Program-made: the position numbers and the translations under genes | Source: Pseudomonadota bacterium | GTDB lineage: Bacteria > Pseudomonadota > Alphaproteobacteria > Azospirillales > Azospirillaceae | DNA: 16,852 bases | Assembly: GCA_023411035.1 (NCBI GenBank) | Contig: JAEYPE010000125.1 | Coordinates: forward strand, 1-16,852 | Direction of reading: 5' to 3' | Shown: positions 13,787 through 16,852 of the stretch, in pieces | Position numbering within the stretch: position 1 is the stretch's first letter | How the letters are laid out: each line of letters opens with the position of its first letter | The notes under the pieces: model-generated | Database searches by the model: none | What the model was told of the DNA's origin: nothing | Seen by the model: only the letters and a program-made list of their open reading frames with translations

Positions 13787-13819
13787 GTGTTCGGGAACAC
13801 CGGAACACCGGAACACCGG
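13787..13819. repeat. Palindrome plus tandem GGAACACC array
   Basis: GTGTTC-GG-GAACAC (13787-13800) is a perfect inverted repeat with a 2-nt centre. It overlaps three perfect tandem copies of GGAACACC at 13794-13801, 13802-13809 and 13810-13817, so the half-site is iterated every 8 bp. It is 60-90 bp upstream of the small gene's ATG, a position fitting an operator with multiple half-sites. Confidence 0.6.
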
Positions 13820-13912
13820 CGGCACGGGACGCGGTGACGTGCTTGACGTGCCGCTCGCTCCCAGTGCCCGCGACCCGCTCGTTCGTCGTTACATCAATAA
13901 CCGCGCGGGAGA

Positions 13913-16852
13913 TTACTCCTCCTCGAACCCTTGGCTGGCAAACTTCAGCGTTCGGCAGTTTTCCGTCACTGTCCGCACCAAGTGGTCGGATGCGCCGTCG
14001 GGCAGGCGGGCTTCGATCTCCAAGGTCACGGTCACCTCGCTGCCGACAACGCCAACCAAGTGGGCGATGATCTCGTTGGCGATTTCACCGGCATCCCGGC
14101 CCGCCCGCATAGCATTGAGCGAGACGGTGCCGTGGAAGCGGCGGAGCGGACGCGGGACGGCGGGGCCGGAGGTGCCTCCACTCCCACCAGCCGTTCCGGT
14201 CGGCGCGCCGCTGCCTGACGGCTCTCCCGGTGTGCCGCCGGTCGTGCTTGGCTGAGGAATTGCTGCGGCTTCTGCCGCTTGCTGGGCCTGGGCCACCTGG
14301 GCCTTGACCAGCAAGCCGTCCAGGTTGTCTGGGGACAGGGTAAGCTGCTTGCCGCAGCGCAGGCCGCGGTACCGCTTTGCCGTCTCGTCATAGCTGTCGG
14401 CATAGGCGAAGGAATCCTGACTCCACAGCAGCAGGCCGAGACCATCTTGGACAGCAGCGGCCAGCACCGAGGAATCCTTCAGGCGCGGCAGATAGGCGTA
14501 GCGGGCGAAATCCTCGGCCAGTTGCCGGATGCTGACATGATCGCCGCGCCACAGGGGGATGCGGTCCAATTCCATGCGCAGCCGGGTTCCTGCCAGCGAC
14601 GGCACCAGAAGCTCCTCGTTGCGCAGCTTCTTGGATGCCCGCACGGCCAGCGCGTCCTGGCCGGACAGGCGCAGCGCCTGCCATTCCACGGCGGCCTGGG
14701 GTGAGGTCTGCACCGGCACCAACAGCCACTGATAGGCTTCCGGCATCCGCGCCGCCACCGTGCTGTCCGCCGATTTCATCTGGGTCTCGGCCTGGCGCAC
14801 CTGATGGGGGTCCAGGTTCAGTTCTACCTTCTCGTCCAGGATGGAGGCCCAAGCCACATAGCGGCGCATCGCCTCATCCAGATCCTGCAAGCGGGTCTGA
14901 TCGACGGCAAGAAAGGCGAGGGTGTTGCGGAACAGCCGCGGCGAATTACCGCGTGATTCCAGAATGGCCTTGGCCGCCGCCTCGGCCTTATTGGCCGCAC
15001 CCTTGCTGTAGGGGAACTCGGTTGACAGCACCACCAGTCGGGCGTCCACGTCGTCGGGGACGTCGGCGCCGGATTGCGGCAGGGGGTGGACCCGACAGAA
15101 GTCGCCCATGGATTTCAGGTCGGTCCGCAACCGCCTCTCGATCTCGGCCACCACCTGGTCGGGGTTGCGCTTCAACTGCTCGGCCCGGTCCTCGGCCATT
15201 TTGGTGACTGTGGGCTGGGTCGAATACCAGTAGCGGGCGCCGTCTTGGTAGAGGTAGGTGGCCGCCGTGGCGAGCCGCCGCAGCGCGTCGCCGAACAGCG
15301 ACGGCGCTTCGCCGGGCATGACGCAGCCCAGCTTGATGCGGCGATCCTCAATGCCGCGGTTGGCAGCCGTGGAAGTAGGGGCTGATCCCAGATACAGGGT
15401 ACGCGCCACCCGGCGGGTGGCGGCGAACTTGCCCAGGTTGGGCACGTCGCCGTCGATGCGCAGAGGCAGGGCGCTGGGGCCGTCCACGTCCTTCTCGATG
15501 ATCGGCTTCCAGGTGTCGGATAGGTAGCGGGTCAGTTCGTCGCGGACGCGGGGATCGTCGATGGGCAGGTTGCCCGGCATGATCATGGGATTGCGGTCGC
15601 CCTTCTCCCACAGGCTATGGATCACCGCCGCCATCAGGCGCAGCACGCCGCGCGTGCGCTGGAACTTGGGCTGCGTGGACCAGTCGGTGTAGAGGCGGTC
15701 GAACACCTCGGGGTGGATGGGATAGGCGGCCCTAAGGCGGTTCTCGTAGTCGGAGTCCCGGCATTCCGGCGGGAACTCCTGGTGCTGTCCCTGGTACAGG
15801 TCGTGGAACTTCCGAGCCACTGTGTCGCGGGACACGAACTGGGACTTCTCGAGCAGCGGCTCGAACAGGCGGCGGCGGACGATCTCGAAGCCTTCCTCGG
15901 TGCTGGCTGGTGCCCACGAGGATTCCACACGGCCGATGACGTTGCGCAGGCGCGCCAGTGCGGCGCGGCCCCGTTCGCCGCCCACTTCCTCATCATCGCC
16001 GACGGCATGGGGAGAGGTGGCGGTGTCCGAGGCCGGAAGGCTGATCACCAGCAGGCAATGCTTGGCGAGCTTGGCCGACTCGGTCAGGGCCTGGGCGAAG
16101 GTGAAATGCGTCTCGAAGCTACCGCCCGGCAGGTCAGGATCGTCGTGAAGCTGGCGGGCATAGGCCACCCACTCGTCGATCAGGATCAGGCTGGGGCCGA
16201 ACTCATTCATCAACTCGCGCAGCACGTCGCCGGGGCTGGTGGCGCGCTCGTCGTCGGCCTGCACCCGCGTGAATGCCTTGGCACCGCCAAGCTGCCAAGC
16301 CAGTTCGCCCCAAAGCGTCCGCACCACCGTGCCGTCGGGTTTCACGCTGGGGTTACCGGGGGAAATCTTGTTACCCACCAGCACCACCCGCCGCACGGAG
16401 TCCGGCAGCTTGGTGATTTCGGCCTCGGCCAGGATGGCATCGACGCCCAGCATGTCCCCCGGCGGGGTGCCGGACACCAGATGATAGAGCGCCAGCATGG
16501 AGTGGGTCTTGCCGCCGCCGAAATTGGTCTGCAACTGCACCACCGGGTCGCTACCCTGGCCGGACAGCCGCAGCGCCGCCCCCTTCAGCAAGGTCTTCAG
16601 ACTTTCGGTCAGATAGGTGCGGCGGAAGAACTCAGCCGGGTTTCTGTATTCCTCAGAGCCCTCGCCCAGATGCACCTGCCACAGATCGGCGGCGAATTCC
16701 GCCTGTTGGTAGCGCCCACTGGCAACGTCACGGTGGGGGGCCACCACCTCACGCCATGGGGTCAGGCTGCCGGTGACTTGGCTTTCGACGGCAGTGCCCG
16801 CGCCTTTGCGCCGCTCGGATCGGGCCTGCTCCTCGAAGATCAGGCGGCGCAG
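13913..16852 (-). CDS. DUF499-family P-loop ATPase (probable defence-island component), N-terminus outside window
   Basis: The frame is open to the right edge, and codons upstream of GTG 16747 read as family sequence (SLTPWRE, before VVAPHRDVASGRYQQAEFAA), so that GTG is not the start; 979 residues are visible. Walker A is TNFGGGKTHS (Lys codon 16508-16510) and Walker B is SLILIDEWVAYA (Asp-Glu codons 16172-16177). Other family signatures are EYRNPAEFFRRTYLTE, DPVVQLQTNFGGGKT, a Gly/Ser/Pro linker near 14170-14260 and the C-terminal RFHGTVSLNA ... VRTVTENCRTLKFASQGFEEE part. DUF499 ATPases usually co-occur with DUF1156 DNA methyltransferases, DUF3780 proteins and helicases in anti-phage islands; ATPases of BREX (BrxC/PglY type) are described as related. 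This gene would be the last of a minus-strand operon extending to the right. The ATPase role is well supported; the defence role is inferred. Confidence 0.88.
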   Translation of the reverse strand: MRRLIFEEQARSERRKGAGTAVESQVTGSLTPWREVVAPHRDVASGRYQQAEFAADLWQVHLGEGSEEYRNPAEFFRRTYLTESLKTLLKGAALRLSGQGSDPVVQLQTNFGGGKTHSMLALYHLVSGTPPGDMLGVDAILAEAEITKLPDSVRRVVLVGNKISPGNPSVKPDGTVVRTLWGELAWQLGGAKAFTRVQADDERATSPGDVLRELMNEFGPSLILIDEWVAYARQLHDDPDLPGGSFETHFTFAQALTESAKLAKHCLLVISLPASDTATSPHAVGDDEEVGGERGRAALARLRNVIGRVESSWAPASTEEGFEIVRRRLFEPLLEKSQFVSRDTVARKFHDLYQGQHQEFPPECRDSDYENRLRAAYPIHPEVFDRLYTDWSTQPKFQRTRGVLRLMAAVIHSLWEKGDRNPMIMPGNLPIDDPRVRDELTRYLSDTWKPIIEKDVDGPSALPLRIDGDVPNLGKFAATRRVARTLYLGSAPTSTAANRGIEDRRIKLGCVMPGEAPSLFGDALRRLATAATYLYQDGARYWYSTQPTVTKMAEDRAEQLKRNPDQVVAEIERRLRTDLKSMGDFCRVHPLPQSGADVPDDVDARLVVLSTEFPYSKGAANKAEAAAKAILESRGNSPRLFRNTLAFLAVDQTRLQDLDEAMRRYVAWASILDEKVELNLDPHQVRQAETQMKSADSTVAARMPEAYQWLLVPVQTSPQAAVEWQALRLSGQDALAVRASKKLRNEELLVPSLAGTRLRMELDRIPLWRGDHVSIRQLAEDFARYAYLPRLKDSSVLAAAVQDGLGLLLWSQDSFAYADSYDETAKRYRGLRCGKQLTLSPDNLDGLLVKAQVAQAQQAAEAAAIPQPSTTGGTPGEPSGSGAPTGTAGGSGGTSGPAVPRPLRRFHGTVSLNAMRAGRDAGEIANEIIAHLVGVVGSEVTVTLEIEARLPDGASDHLVRTVTENCRTLKFASQGFEEE

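Larger units (their letters stand above)
4505..16852. mobile_element. Integrated genetic element (left end to window edge), inserted in an acyl-CoA synthetase gene
   Basis: The left boundary is inferred from the abrupt loss of acyl-CoA synthetase homology at about 4505 and from the tyrosine integrase starting 190 bp inside. Typical element genes follow: excisionase- and AlpA-like HTH proteins, a phage-type repressor with operators, and a mobile-element-type HTH protein. No capsid, tail, conjugation or transposase gene is visible, so whether it is a prophage remnant, phage satellite, integrative element or genomic island cannot be decided. The right end and the second att site lie outside the window, so it is uncertain that the DUF499 gene belongs to the same element. 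Confidence 0.62.

Noticed and set aside
13377..13819. CRISPR array
   Set aside because: The repeats are 8 bp, directly adjacent and without spacers, so they are iterated binding sites rather than CRISPR.
16745..16747. GTG at 16747 as start of the DUF499 gene
   Set aside because: The frame stays open to the window edge and the preceding residues (SLTPWRE) continue the family pattern, so the gene is truncated by the window instead.

Overview
The window is very GC-rich and looks alphaproteobacterial. The TPR/O-GlcNAc-transferase-like protein, the 17 kDa-antigen-like lipoprotein and the acyl-CoA synthetase N-terminus best fit an Azospirillum-like member of the Rhodospirillales. That placement is my inference from protein style, not a database result.

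Left part (1 to about 4505) is ordinary chromosome or chromid. It holds the 3' part of a glycosyltransferase-like gene (+), a small cysteine-rich protein (-), a 719-aa TPR plus GT41 (SPINDLY/OGT-type) glycosyltransferase (-), a glycine-zipper outer-membrane lipoprotein (-), and, divergent from it, the first 31 codons of an AMP-dependent acyl-CoA synthetase with an intact ribosome binding site. That gene stops abruptly at about 4505. I read this as the left junction of an integrated element.

Middle part (about 4505 to 13041) is the element core. A P4-type tyrosine integrase (+) sits just inside the junction, preceded by three GGGGTCACA boxes, the last of which overlaps the region of its start. 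Facing it is a tightly packed minus-strand operon of eight genes (10398 down to 5933), mostly unrecognised. It begins with an excisionase-like HTH protein and ends with an AlpA-like HTH protein. Upstream lies a phage-type XRE repressor with an S24-like C-terminal domain that appears catalytically dead. Its own promoter and the operon promoter share GTTACGTT-type operator half-sites, so it probably keeps the operon and itself off. Further upstream is a 583-aa protein with a duplicated SRST-type HTH-like motif, known from mobile-element proteins of alphaproteobacteria.

Right part (13042 to 16852) has a noncoding stretch with an AT-rich island, a large hairpin and two GAACACC arrays flanking a small, probably frameshifted gene. 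It ends with a large DUF499 P-loop ATPase that runs off the right edge. DUF499 genes usually belong to multi-gene anti-phage islands with DUF1156 methyltransferases and helicases, so this is probably the 3' end of a defence operon lying mainly to the right. The right end of the element and the rest of the acyl-CoA synthetase gene are not in the window.

The most interesting material is the repressor-controlled operon of unknown genes, the coding-gene insertion site, and the DUF499 module edge.
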